Source: Callipepla californica brunnescens (Eukaryota > Chordata > Aves > Galliformes > Odontophoridae). From it: DNA of 64,000 nucleotides. The position numbers and the translations under genes are program-made. This document shows positions 35,300 to 48,100 of this stretch, one piece after another (positions within the stretch are counted from its first letter, which is position 1; every line of letters starts with the position of its first letter). The DNA lies in assembly GCA_023055505.1 (NCBI GenBank), contig JALIRH010000043.1:630001-694000 (forward strand), given 5' to 3'. The notes under the pieces are model-generated. The model saw only the letters and a list, made by a program, of their open reading frames with translations, was not told the origin of the DNA and searched no databases.

Positions 35300-37022
35300 A
35301 TGGGGACCTCCAGGAGCCCGTGGCTGGCACCCCGGCTCACGCTGTGCTGTGCTGCATGGGGACTGAGCCTGGCTGCGCCGGACTACGATGGTGAGTAGGC
35401 ATCTTTGGGTAAAAACTGCTTCTTAAAGTACAGGAGGTTTGGGATTTCCAAAATGAGTTCTTGGGGATCTTGAAACAGGAGGAGATAGAAGATGCTTGAG
35501 GAAGGGGAATTAAAATCAGTGTGGAACAAAGCAGCAAGAGAAAGAAACAGAGGAGTAGAATAGAGCACCTGAAACAAAAACTTCAGCTAAAAATTAAGCT
35601 CTCACAGCCACAGCTTTACACTGGAGTGGCCCTGGACCTTAGGACTCTGAAAGTTGGGCAGAGGGTTTGTGCCTGGTACCAATGCTCCATAGCAACTACA
35701 AGTGATGAGAAGCAGAGCAGAACAGACATGTCAGTTTGCAGTAAAGGCTCCTGGTGGTCACTGCTGCACTAACTCCATGTCAGCTTATTCTTCCCATGAC
35801 ACAACAGCATTTTAATGCTCTCATTGCCAAGAACCCAAAGCAAAACGTAGTGCCTTAGAACTCAGTGTAAACATCATGGGTCAAGCCTGCTCTGCAAAGC
35901 GCTAGCATTAACATGCACAGCAAGTAACAGACTGCATTTGCACCCACAGATTACTCTCAAAACAGCACCAGCGAGCAGGCAACATCAGAGATCGCACCGT
36001 GCCCCCGAGCCATCCCTGGGGAAAAGGCAACGATAGACAATGTCACATACCTGCTGCTGCACGAGGCCGCTCGCTCCCAGCTGAGCAGCGGGGTCACGGT
36101 GCTGCTCATCCCCTGCCTCTACAGCCTGGTCTTCCTGCTGGGGCTGCCCTCCAACGGGCTGGCCCTCTGGGTTCTGGCTACCAGGGCTGAGAAGCTGACC
36201 TCCACCATCTTCCTGATGAACCTGGCTGCAGCAGATCTGCTGCTCATATCGGTGCTGCCCTTCAAGATTTCCTACTATTTCCTTGGGAACAACTGGCCCT
36301 TTGGGGAAGGTCTGTGCAGGGTCACCACGGCTTTCTTCTATGGGAACATGTATTGCTCAGTGCTGCTGCTCACGTGCATCAGTGTGGACCGGTACCTGGC
36401 GGTGGTGCATCCTTTCTTCTCACGCTCTTTTCGCACTCCTGCCTTTGCTGCCTGGGTCTGCGCTGCTGTCTGGCTCTGTGCAGCTGGCATCACCCTGCCC
36501 CTGACCCTGCAGCAGCAGTCATACCCCCTGTACAGAGCAGACATGACCCTGTGCCACGATGTTCTCCCTAGGCAGGAGGACGATGGGTATTACTTCTACT
36601 ACTTCGTCTGCCTCATCGCCTGTGCTTTCCTCACTCCTCTGGTGGTGATGCTGTTCAGCTATTGCTCAGTGCTGCAAGCCCTCCTGGGCAGTGGGAAGCG
36701 CTACTCCCACTCCATGAAGCTCACAGCTCTCGTGCTGTTCACACTCGTGGCCTTCTACACCCCCAGCAACGTTCTCCTCCTTGTCCATTACTCCAGCTAT
36801 CACTGCAAGCTGTACGGCAGCTTGTACGTGGGCTACATGGTGAGCCTGGCCATCAGCACCTTCAACAGCTGCGCTGACCCTTTTGTCTACTACTACGTGT
36901 CAGAAGATTTCCGGGAGAAGGTGAGGAGCAGATTCTTCAATCGCAGCAAAATCCCCACCACGTCCTTACAAACCTCCAAAGAAACACTCCCTCAGAAGAG
37001 CTCCAAGGAGTCACTGGTTTAA
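35300..37022 (+). CDS. F2RL3: F2RL3, protease-activated receptor 4 (complete, 2 exons)
   Basis: Exon 1 (35300-35390) encodes a signal peptide (MGTSRSPWLAPRLTLCCAAW) and splices in phase 1 to exon 2 (35950-37022), giving 387 aa (human 385). The two-exon layout is that of PAR genes. The receptor is activated when a protease cuts its exodomain and the new N-terminus binds in cis. The candidate cut is after Arg50 (PCPR/AIPGEK). Seven-TM landmarks: GLPSNGLALWVLA (TM1), NLAAADLLL (TM2), Cys153, DRY at 177-179, CHDVL at 232-236 (PAR ECL2 signature), FYTPSN (TM6) and DPFVYYY at 340-346 (TM7). N-glycosylation sites occur at Asn35 and Asn61. The Ser/Thr-rich tail suits phosphorylation. The nearest match in memory is PAR4 (LALWVLAT, LPLTLQ, LCHDVLP), and the position beside SIN3B and CPAMD8 agrees. 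In-frame ATGs upstream (35126, 35201) lack a signal peptide at their start. Confidence 0.93.
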
Positions 37023-38001
37023 GTCTCCATCCCAGCTGCCTGCACTCCCAACACACCCTGGGGATAGCACGACGACAGCACTTCGTTATTTAAGTACTGG
37101 GACTGAAGTTTCATCCAGAGCACCAAGAAGCAGTTCCCCGTACACAAATCCCTGGAAGGAAGAGCCACGTTCTTCTGTCCACATGGCTACAACCAAATCA
37201 ACCTAGGCCACAGCATTCCTCGAGGGATGTTGAGTGCTGAACACATCTAGATCTGTGACTGAGACTCTGCACACGCCTCCTCACCTGGTTGCACACTGCC
37301 AGGGGTGCTTTTAGTACATCCAGGTCTGCTTATAGTGCATGCTGGGAGCTGGTTGCTATCTACCTTCTATTTATTTTTCTGCTACTGGCTTCCTTGCTGT
37401 CTCTGAACACACATTCCTTTCACCTAAAACTGAAGAAGAACAGGTACTTGCATAACCAATTTCTAAACATTTCAAAAAAATATTAGGAGGTACTTACAGA
37501 GAAGGCACTCATTGTCTGAACTAAAATACTCTGTCAAGAGAACACAGAGCACTGATTTTCCTAGCAGTTACATTGCTGGCTTGACTGAGAATCATCACCA
37601 CAGTAAAGGCAGCTCACTGTCATAAGCGTACAAAGCCAATTCCTTTCTGTTGATGCTAATGGCCTTTGCTATCCAAAACTTCTTAAGGCCAAGACTGCAG
37701 TATGTCCCTTGAAGGGAAATATTAAAGAAGGAATTGAGAAAACACTCAAGACATTTTTTTTTGCTTCATGTCACACAATCAAGAGCTTTCTTTTATAAAA
37801 CAGGTCATCAGGCTCATTACCCAACCCTGGAGCCCATTGCAAACTTGTCAGAACACAGCCAGCTCAGCTCTGGGCACATCCCAAGAAAGAGCAAGGTAGA
37901 AAACGAGAAACAAACTCCCTTAGAGTTCCTGAATTCTGCAGTTCTCCTGGTACAGCCAGGACTGTGCTCTGCAACCAAACAACCTTACAGTCTATAATGT
38001 G

Positions 38002-38007
38002 AATAAA
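38002..38007 (+). terminator. F2RL3: Candidate F2RL3 polyadenylation signal
   Basis: AATAAA on the plus strand about 1 kb past the F2RL3 stop; a second AATAAA follows at 38041-38046. Bases 37023-38000 have no other recognisable feature and are read as 3'UTR. Confidence 0.5.
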
Positions 38008-38049
38008 GAGACAGAAAAGATTGTTTTAAAATCAGTTTTTAATAAAAAT

Positions 38050-40990
38050 ATTTACCAGAATCTAAAACAAACCCTTTTCTGGGCTCAGAGTTGCTAAGAT
38101 GCATGTGAACAAAACAGAAAGAAATGCTCACAGAACCGTGTGCTTACGTGTACGGCTGGGGTGGAACAGAGGTGAAAAACTGGAGCCTATCTCCTACGTG
38201 TGCAGCAGTGCACGTGCACAACGTGGCAGCTACAGAAGGAGAGGCAGTGCAGCCAGGACCACTGCCACTGACAGCAAGAGCAAGCACCAGAAAACCAAAC
38301 AGAGCAGGAAAAGAAACAACAAACTGAGGTGAGGTTTTCCAAATAGGTCATCTGTCAACAGTAATGGAAACCAGGTTACCCCGCATTAAATACCAATTGT
38401 CAGCATTAGCAAAGCAAGTGCTGTCGTTTCTGTTTGTTATTCAAGCAAGCTGAACATTCTGAGTTTTTTTTCCTATTGAGGCTGATTATAAAGAAGGGAA
38501 AGAGCTAAGAGCAAAACACCCAAACAAGAAAGGACAAGAGAACTATTGCTTTAAAATAAATACCGTGGTAATGATTACTCTGCATAATGTACAGTTACAA
38601 ATATATAAATATTAATTTCATTGAAAGGGTTGCAAGCAAAAGGTCACCAATAACTAGCACTGCTGTAGCTATTCAGAAACATAACTTGGTGTAAGCAGGA
38701 ATCTGTCTCTCAAACTCATCAGTATTTTTCTCCTTTTGCAATGAAGGACCATCAGAGAAAGGAAAAGAGAAGCATCTCTCTAACAGAGGGAGGCACACAT
38801 CTCTAAGCCACAACCAACTCACAGCCCAAAGCAGCAGCTCTGCTGTCCTTGCTGGCTTTCCACCACCGGGTTTGTCCCTTCCTTAGGGACAAATGAACCC
38901 ACTCTCCTAGCCATGAAGAGGAGAAAGAGCAACAATTGCCCTGAAAGTGCCTCAAAGAGCCCACAGAACAAAGCCAGATTGTAGGGCTGGCACTAACAGA
39001 AATTATTTAGCTAGCACTAATCTGGAACTTCTTGAAACTTGAGTACATTACACATGCAGAGTGTGAGGAAAATGAAGTCACTTTTAACACTCAGCTGAAA
39101 CCCCTTCATCACCTCACCCCCAGTGGGGACAGTCAGACTGCCCAAGGATCTATGAGAGCACCAGTATGAAATTACTTCAAATGCCTTTCTGAAACTATCA
39201 AAGATAGGGAAATTAAACCCAGAAAGGAAAAGAGCATTCGATGCTGAAGAACTCAGAGCACAGGTCCCATCCTCCCAGGGCAGATAGTCACACTGACAGA
39301 ACCACAATGCCCTATTCTTCCAACTCAAAGCATTGAGCAGCAGAAGCTGGAACCAGTGAGCAGCAGGGTTAGTACTGTGCAGGTTTGATAGCCAGGAAAA
39401 AGAAGAAAAAAATCCCAGCTTATACCAGGTCTGCTATTTACCCAGGGGATAAATATTGACTCAGGCTGTGTGTACACAATAGCCAGCATCTGCCAGGCCA
39501 GTTGCTTACAGGAGATGGAATTGAGTTTAAAGGTATTTATTTACCTGCCAGACAAGAACACAGCTGCCAGTGCTTCCACTGCACAGTGGGGACACAGCGA
39601 GGACACTCTCTTAATGCACACTGAGACGTGGCAAAAATCTGCTGAGGAGCAGCGGGTACACGTGGGCAGCAGCAATGGCAAGAGCCTGTAGGAAAGCTCA
39701 GAGCAGCAGGCTCCTGATGCTGGGAAGGCTTCCACCTTCACAGAGCGGTTCTAAAACTCCTGAGAACTTTCAGAGCCAGACCTTCATCACATCAGTTACA
39801 TTCTGCAAGCATCTAGCCCCAGGCACAAAGGACTGGAAACTGCGGAACTTTCGTAACTCAATGGAAAGCATAACAACAACAGCAGAGCAGCAAGGTCCCA
39901 GGCTGCAGCCAGTGAGGGTTTGCTCAAATACAACAGCTATAGGCACAGAAATAAAAGAAAGCATCTGCTCACCTTGGGAAGGCCTCAGATATGCAGAGAT
40001 CTCCAGCAAGATCCCTTCACCTCCGCTGCTGACCCCCAAATGAGGGCTGGGAAGGGATGGATCCTGCTCCACCCCTCCCACTCACTCAGGTGCACTGATT
40101 TCAGGCAGCTGGGCTGGCCCTGCCTTCCCACCAGGTGCTCCATCACTGCTCAGCACTTCTGCTACAACTACACACACCTGGAATAAAACTGCCTGTATTC
40201 TGGAATGGCATGTCTATATTGGGATATATTCTTGTCAGTGTTGCTGTGTAAGCAAGCCCCCAAAATGAATGGGGTTGGGCTTTTTCCTGTTTCCATTCAC
40301 CACAAAACACTCAAAAGGAGTTCCCACCCCACTCTGGGTCCTCTTAACAATAGAAGTGGGAAGATAGAATATGAACAGTATTTTGCAACAGGCAATTGAA
40401 TCAAGTTCTTCCAAAGAGAACAATGCTGCTCCAGGCAGGAAGGGAAACAACAACAACAACAACAAAAAGTAATGCATTTTGGAAACAAAGCTTTTAGTTT
40501 TATCATATTGCTGGGACAGGTCAGGCTAAGGGAGTGCAGCCACTGTGCCACCAGCAGCCCCAGGGCCTACAAATAGATCACCATATCCAGAAAAGACATT
40601 GTATGGAGGTCCTGGTGGGAGCAGAATTACAGTGATTGGTGAAGACAGGCAAGCATTTAAAAGAACTGTGCCTCAGGTCAGCTTTATTTTCATGCCAGGG
40701 TTACAAGGAGGAAAGGGGCTGCAGAGCTGAGAAGGCTGCAAGCAGCCCTCAAGCAGCACATAGTGCAAAATGAAGAGGGCTCATCCACCAGATGCTGTCA
40801 TGGCTGGCAAACTCCTCACCCGAAGCTTTTCAGCCCTGGATTTCAGTTTTCTCTTGTAAAACCGCCCAACAGCATGGAGATAATAGTGCAGTTTTTCTTC
40901 TTGCAGGACATAATTATGGGTGCAGTAGGTTTATAGGCTAGGGAAGATGATTAGCCTCTTGCTATGTCATAACTAGCAAAACACACTGAT
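38050..40990. other. Intergenic F2RL3-CPAMD8 (convergent 3' ends)
   Basis: No coding or RNA gene recognised. A short (CAA)n run lies at about 40446-40465. The two flanking genes converge here, so only 3' ends and possible antisense overlap are expected. Confidence 0.55.
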
Positions 40991-40991
40991 T

Positions 40992-40997
40992 TTTATT
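40992..40997 (-). terminator. CPAMD8: Candidate CPAMD8 polyadenylation signal
   Basis: AATAAA on the minus strand (TTTATT on plus), about 650 bases past the CPAMD8 stop; it is the first such hexamer downstream of the stop. Another is at 40683-40688. Confidence 0.5.
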
Positions 40998-41648
40998 ATT
41001 ATAATTTGAGAGAAAACTCCTCAGCCATCTTTCCTCAAACAGCAGTTTAGCTAAGCACAAGGCTTGGACTTAGCTTCTAAATGTAGCTAGGAAATGGCAG
41101 TTGCAGTATCCTGATAATAGAGAGAACACTTGAAAATGGCCTATAGGTTTGAATCCCAACCCCTATTTTTCTCACCTAGAGGGCACAGCACGTTGGCCTT
41201 CCATCCTTGGTAGTATTCCTAAGAGGTTGCACAAAAGGCAGAAAAATTGACAGAAGAATAATGCTGAGTGTCCCCCTTTGTGCTCCAGATCTCCCCGTGG
41301 GGCAGAAAAGCCTACAGTTCTGAGGGCATCAGGAAGTAGTCATCATTCAGTTTCTGTTCTGCAGCAGGTCATCTGTTGGAACAAACTCATACGGGAGTTG
41401 ATTCTGAGCCTCTTCTCTCGATTTAAATTATATATTTCTGTTGAAAAGAGAATACAATAAAAGAAAAAGTCACTTTCCCATTCTGTAACTTTGTGAAACA
41501 CTCCCAAGGCTGGGCAGCAAAAAGCTTAAAGCTCCTCAGAATGGAAACACCCAGGTATGAAGACTCACACGTTGTCCTAGCAAACACATCTGAGCCAACA
41601 CATGCATGGCTGTGCTATGACTCTCAGATCAGATTTACAATCCCCAGC

Positions 41649-44600
41649 TCACCATTCTATGGTGGTCACCACTTCCTGAATCTTGTCTGCTTCTCTTATC
41701 GTGCTTGCTGTTGTCAGTTCTGCCACAATCTCAAAAACATCAGCTTCAGAGGCGTAGGGGTCCGGGTCATATTCATAGGAATAATACGACAGATCCAACT
41801 GCAGTGGAGGGCCTTCCTCAGCTGGAAAGGAAATCATGGTTGTGCTTTAGACAGAAACTGCATTAAAGAATCACATATTACGGCACAGAAAAGGGGAATG
41901 ACATTAGAGGGGAGGAATGGCAATTAGGGAGACAACTCAAGAGCCACATGAGCATCAGAGGCTGCACAAGTCAACAGAGCACTGCACTGCTCACATTTAC
42001 ATGTACAGTTTACCCAGTGAATGTGATGAAGAGTACAGTTGGAGGAGGGAGATTTGTTTCCAGATCAATAACAACAAAGATTTTGGCACAGCAGACCTGG
42101 ATCCTACAATGAAAGCATTCACTCCTCATTTAGCCTAATCTAGCTGAGATGCATCTGCTAGAACTCTTAGCATTTCAGACAGAAATGGGCATATCCAACC
42201 ACGAAGATCTGTACCTCAGTGGTGGGCAATCACCCACAGTCCAGAGGTAAGGCTGCAAGATGCAATTTCAAGGAATATCAATAGATCCTTGTTTTCTAAG
42301 CTGTGCCTCGAGCCAGTTCAGCTTTTTGTCTCACCAGTTTGCTTTCTACACACACTGCTTTGGTTTGGATTAGAGCAATCACTGAAACACAGTTTCTTGC
42401 GAGAGGAAATGTTCTCCTTAAATAAAGCAAATTTTTATGAGGGGAACACTTGTCAAGGCCTTTGAAAACATTTGTTCTCTAGAAATAAAATATTTGAAGG
42501 CTTTCCTGTTGCCTCCCACACCCTCGCAGCAACAGGCACAGCTCTAGGCAAGGGAACACTTGCCTGCAAGCAGTCAGTCTGTGTTCACTTCTTGGCCTTC
42601 TCTGAGTGAGAACGTGCCAGATCATGAGGCTGCTCTATGCTCTATGAATGGATGATTGCTGTCCACCAGGGACAGAATTAACATCACAGACCTCACTTTT
42701 CTTAGGAATGCAGCGTTGGAGTCAAAGCAAAGATGAAAGGCCGACATTTCCTGTTGCATACAAATCACTGTCCCATCTCCAAATGTTTGTGCCTAAGCCA
42801 ATGTTTGCTGAGCAGTGATGGGGTGAAAGGAAAAGTGGCCCAATGCCAGTTCCATCAGTCCTCAAAGAACAGCACTGCTGTGAGCTCTGTGTCTGCCAGG
42901 GAGTGTTGCATGGATGACTCCACCTGGAAACAGAGCTCACCCTGTCATTCCCATTGGAAGCCAGCAATGGGCGAGAGCATTTTCTTAAATAATAATGATG
43001 ACACCAAATTAAAGAATCATAATACCACCAAGAATTTGATTACAGCTCCTGGACCTCCTGGCTGCTGGAACAGAGCTGTACAAATCATACAGCTCCAGCT
43101 GTGCTATGGGGGGTGGTCAGAAAGTACAAAGCTGGGGGAATGCCTGCTCAGGAAAGCACAGAGCACAGCAGAACAGCAGCACCCAAACCACCGAGTGCTG
43201 CTGCTAATAATCCACTCAGCAACCAAAATACTGCTTCAAGAGCTTTCTGTTCAACCAAAATGCCCGGAACAGGCTGTGAAAGCATTCCAGCAGAGCTGCA
43301 ATACTTATATGCAGTCCATACTGCTCATGAAAAAAACCTGTTTCATTTCTGAGTCTCAGCAGATCACCTGTGAGAAACAGCTGAGGAAGAGAATTCAGCC
43401 ATGAGTGTGTCCAGCTGGCTTTCATTACAGCTGGGTCCTGTTAAACCTCCCTCTATATCAAGAGGACATCCATATAGTTATTTACCATAACAGTGTAACT
43501 CTCAAGCTGTAGTTTATTCTAGCAAACACAGTGGCATGTATGGAACTATACTGTAAGTCTGTCTGCAGAAGAGAGCCCAAATACATTACAAAGTTCGCCA
43601 CTGTTTGCTGGAAGGATTGTTTCCATTGCTGAGTTAACATAGGCAAGACCTGACAATGGAAGCATCAGTCAGACCAAGCTGAGCCTGCACACATCACATG
43701 GCAAATGCAGAAGCACATCAGACAATAAAACCACCACGAGGTTCTGCAAGAAAATGGCATTTCCTGAAGATTAACACACTGAAGCAGCTTCATCAACCTG
43801 CCCTAACCTTGATCTGGCTCCTGGAGCTTTGCATCCCTTTAGGAAATCACAGATTTAGACACAGCTCATCAGAACATTCACTAGAAACCCAGAGCACCTG
43901 AGTCGACTTAAACCAATCTCATGCTTCAATGCTAACAAACCAGTGAGTCCAAAGGAAACCCATGCATAAGGAGGGATTCATTCATTTGTTAAACTTTGAT
44001 TCATGTACCCTGTGGTTGACCTGAGAGGAGCACAGAGGATTAATGAAAATCACATGCTGGGTGCTTTTCCTGATACAGGATTTAGTCTTTTATTTCTGAA
44101 TGCTCACTCTGCCATGGCTGCTCAGACAGCTCATTTCAGATGAGCATCTGCCTTCCAAGAGATCTCTTCAGCACCTACATATCCTAGAATGCAGCAAGCT
44201 CATAACATTTGTGCTTTGATAAGCACATCCCTATGGCACACATGGTTATTAATCTAAAGTGTATGAAAATGCCACACGCACAAGATCTAAATTGCCACTT
44301 CTGATCCTACTGGGAGCCCACTGAACCCACATTGCTTTTGTCTGCTCAAAACAGAACCTGAGGGTTATGCCTCATAGGTAGTTCAATGCAGATTACTTCA
44401 GAAACACTGCTCTGAAAGAGGCATTCACTTCAATTATTCTAGCAGACAGCATTCTGATACACATCAAGTCCAGTAACAAGGGAGGGAAAATTAAAACACT
44501 AAGACTGTATGGCCTACAGAAATAGGTCACGATGGAACATTCCCCGTGCACTTACACCTTAAAAAAAATACTCATCAACTTCTGCAGAGTGGAGAATGGG

Positions 44601-45130
44601 CAAAGGACAACATCTCTCATGTTGAGCATACGGTGGTCTGAACTGTGGTGCACAAGGAGGACATGGAGGAAGGACATGCACAGGGGAAGGCACGGAGACC
44701 TCTCATGAGGAATTAACTTTTACTGATTCGTTGTGGGGAGTTAGAGGCCAGAAGAAAATTAATGAGTGGAAAGCAGCCAGGAAAAATCTAGTCCACTTTA
44801 TTTACTAGAAACAGCACGAAACAAGCTATTCTATTGACCCTCCACTGCTTCTTGGTGAGATTTATTGTGAGCCATGAGCAAGTTTGACACCAGTCTTGGA
44901 AAAAAAAAAAAAAAGTATGAATATAAGCACCAAATAAAATGAGCAGCCAAATTCCTGGTTACTTCATGACCTTAAAGTTTTTGCTCACTAAGGCCCTTTA
45001 TTCCAAACAACTCTGAAAGAATCAGGACTGCCACACAAGGTGATGCAAATATTACCTGCTGGAGTTTGTTGGACACTGGGTTGCTCAGCTGTATGGGAGT
45101 TTGTCTCCCTTTCTTCTGGCAAGTTCTTGG
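41649..45130 (-). CDS. CPAMD8: CPAMD8 last two coding exons: acidic C-terminal tail
   Basis: 45056-45130 encodes a hydrophilic Pro/Gln/Glu linker ([19 protein letters not shown]). 41649-41821 encodes [20 protein letters not shown], continues acidic and ends TTIEW-stop. The Tyr/Asp cluster could be tyrosine-sulfated. The phases match directly, but the 3.2-kb intron between them could hold a further small exon that I did not recognise. Confidence 0.82.
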
Positions 45131-48100
45131 CTGTAAATATATAAGAAAAATGAACAAATTCTCCTCTTCTCCCTACTACACATCTGTAGTGCTCCCCAGC
45201 TAGACTATAACAAAAAAAAAAAAAATACCCAACTGAATGAAACCTACAGTTAGAGCACTGAGACATGGGGATCTGTTCTATCCTTGTATTATTCCTGCAC
45301 GATGCTACTTCCATTTGGCAATGGTTCTGGTAGATCTGTCCATCTGACCCACATACAGGATCCCCATCATAGCCACAGTCTCTTGAACACATGCACTGCT
45401 CAAAATACTCATCCTCTAAGCATCCAAAAATGTTATTGCATGGCCCAGAGTGAGAAAAGCCTGAAAAGTAAACAGAAACATCCAAAGCAACATTACTGTA
45501 TAGTATAGGGAAGGGAAAGGTGAGGCATTCTTCTCCTATAGAAACTTTCACACTGAATTTCAGGCAAAGGATAGTGCAACTCTCCCAGTTTTCAGTAACA
45601 TACAGGATAGGAAAGAGATTACTGTTTCTGAGACAAGTTAATCCTGTCACTGTTCAATGTATTTATTTGATCTTCTTTCAGTCAATCAAGCAACTCTGCT
45701 ACAAGGTATTTCATAGAAAGAAAACTAAGCTGCATTTGGAAGAGTTTTATGTTTATTAAAACAGCTCACTTTCCTCAGGTGCCCACATTTACACACCGTA
45801 TCTTGCCTCTGAAGCAAATAAGAGCAGTCACTCTTGTGACTGGAGAGCAGAATACATCGCTCTTTTTGGCTGTCCTAAGTTTACTGCTGCTCTCACACAG
45901 ACATTTGTAAACCTTCTATCAACACAAACTGAAATAGAACATTTTTCTAAATATCACTGAGTTCTGAACTCCCAGACTGTGCCTGCAGGCTCCGCTTTCC
46001 AGAATCTGCTTGCTTTTTGTACAACTTACCAACCCACTGGCTAGCTGAGCTCTCCACCTCGTTGCACGTTGGCCCATCACACAGCTCCCGAGCTAAGGGG
46101 CTGTTCTCACTCACATTGTAGAAACGAGTTGCTTCAAAAGCTGCAGGTCAGCAAGAAAGAGAAATCACAGTGGAGTCTTACTTTTAGAGCCCTAATGCTG
46201 GCAAAATAAAAATAAAAATGAAAAGGAAAGCAAACACATACCTGGCTCATAGTAATCATATACTTTGATTGGAACAGGAGCAGTTTTCCCAACTATATAC
46301 TCTCTGAAAGCTTGAAACTTTACACAGGTCATGCACTGGCTAGGAATCTGCATGAAATGATGCAAAATACTGTAACAAAAACTACACTGCAAGCAAAGAG
46401 AGATGAACAAGTGCAGCATATGAGCCCCAGTGCAAAAGGGTGAGAATGGAGGCACCTCCAACAGTAGATACAATAACGAGCAAATGCCAAACAGAATGAA
46501 TTAAAACAAGTGATACTTTGTCAGCCTTTAATTTAAAGCACATATTTGCCAAACCACCTCAGAAAATGAAACCTGAATCTCAGGTCCCCTATATGAATCC
46601 GCCCCCTTTGTGTCTGGGTTTCCAACCAAAACCACAGTACCTGCCCACCTCAAGAGAGGCTCAGGCAACTCACCAGTTACAGCTGCATCCCAATTCTCAT
46701 CTGCAGATGGCCACCAGCAGCAGTATGCTGTATCCACGTCCAGCCACGTGGCCATCTGCCTTTCATTGAAAAGTGGCATAATTATGAGAAACAATTTCAT
46801 TACCTCATCAAAATAAAACAGGACTTTTCTTCCATCTACTTCATATCTTTTTAATCCAATTTGCTTGTTCATCAGTAACTGGGAAAAAAACAAACACAAC
46901 AAGTTTAGTTTCGTTTCATCTTACCGGAAAGAGTCTGAAATTAGAAAGATTTCACATTGCTTAGAAAATGTTCATTGGGTGCTAAAATTGAAGGATTTAT
47001 TTGACTGAAGAAAGACAGTTCAAGGGAGAAACGCAAAGAAGAGTGAAGTTGCTCTCAGACAAATAAAGAAAAACCTGTCCACACTTTTTTTTTTCCTCTG
47101 ATCTGATGAGGAATGCTTGCAAGGTGCACAGTGCTGTGTTCTTCCTGATCCCTGTGGAGAGGGCAGTATTTGTCTCCCTCAGACCATGCCTGATACGTCA
47201 CCCATAATCTAACTGAACAGCTTCCAGGTTTTTTTCAGTACCACAGCTAAAGCAAGAGCTCAGAGATCTCAAAACACTCAATAGAAACTTCTTACACTCT
47301 TCCAAACCACCAAGGAGTTCTGCTGCTGGATCACACTGCTTATTAAAGGCCCCCTTCTCCCATCAGCTAAAAAATCCAAAACATTCTTCTGCCAGGAAAA
47401 TTAATCCTTACATTTGAGAAGAGCAGCCATTTGAAAAAGCCCTAGGCATCCTCCCTTTGACGAATGGGGTCAGGCCAGGCGCCTGCTACCCATCTTCCAT
47501 CCCTCTGAAGCTCAGGGATTTGCAGTATGTGTTGTGCCACAGGATACACTATGCTTTTTATTATTATTATTACTATTACTTACTGGGATGACCTGTATAT
47601 CTAAGGAGTATCAGAACAAGATCTAAGAACACATTGGAAAAACAACACCTTGATATTATAATAGCTGTCATGCTGAAAGTAATTGATTAATTCATTCCTG
47701 TTTTGATATGCTGCACTCAGAAGAAACCTACCATGTGAGAAACTCAAAAACTGTGGAAGATGACTGCCTGGGGAAAAGGACTCGAGTTTAAAACTGGGTT
47801 TGGGGAGTGAAGGGCTGGAATTTAGCACTTTATTTAGTGACATAGGGCGATAGTGACTTGTCTCAAAATAACAGTACAAACATAATGAACTACATCATTC
47901 TGGATCATAGAATGAAAACACTGCAGAAGAGAAAACTATTATTATTTATTAGAAAGAACAACACAAAGCAAAAAGTACTTCCACCAAAATCTGCCTGAGC
48001 CTGCTACCAACAGCTTCAGCTGTGAATTTCATCAGCATAGCACTTCTCATTGTAAAACCCTGCACACAGCTTCCTGCTATTACTGTAACGAGCACAGGAA

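Noticed and set aside
42733..43404. 223-codon plus-strand ORF in a CPAMD8 intron
   Set aside because: The longest open frame outside genes and AT-moderate DNA, but no recognisable motif, signal peptide or exon structure; codon usage looks random. Only transcript evidence would change this.
44900..44914. A run as the tail of a processed pseudogene in a CPAMD8 intron
   Set aside because: No coding remnant or target-site duplication is visible on either side.
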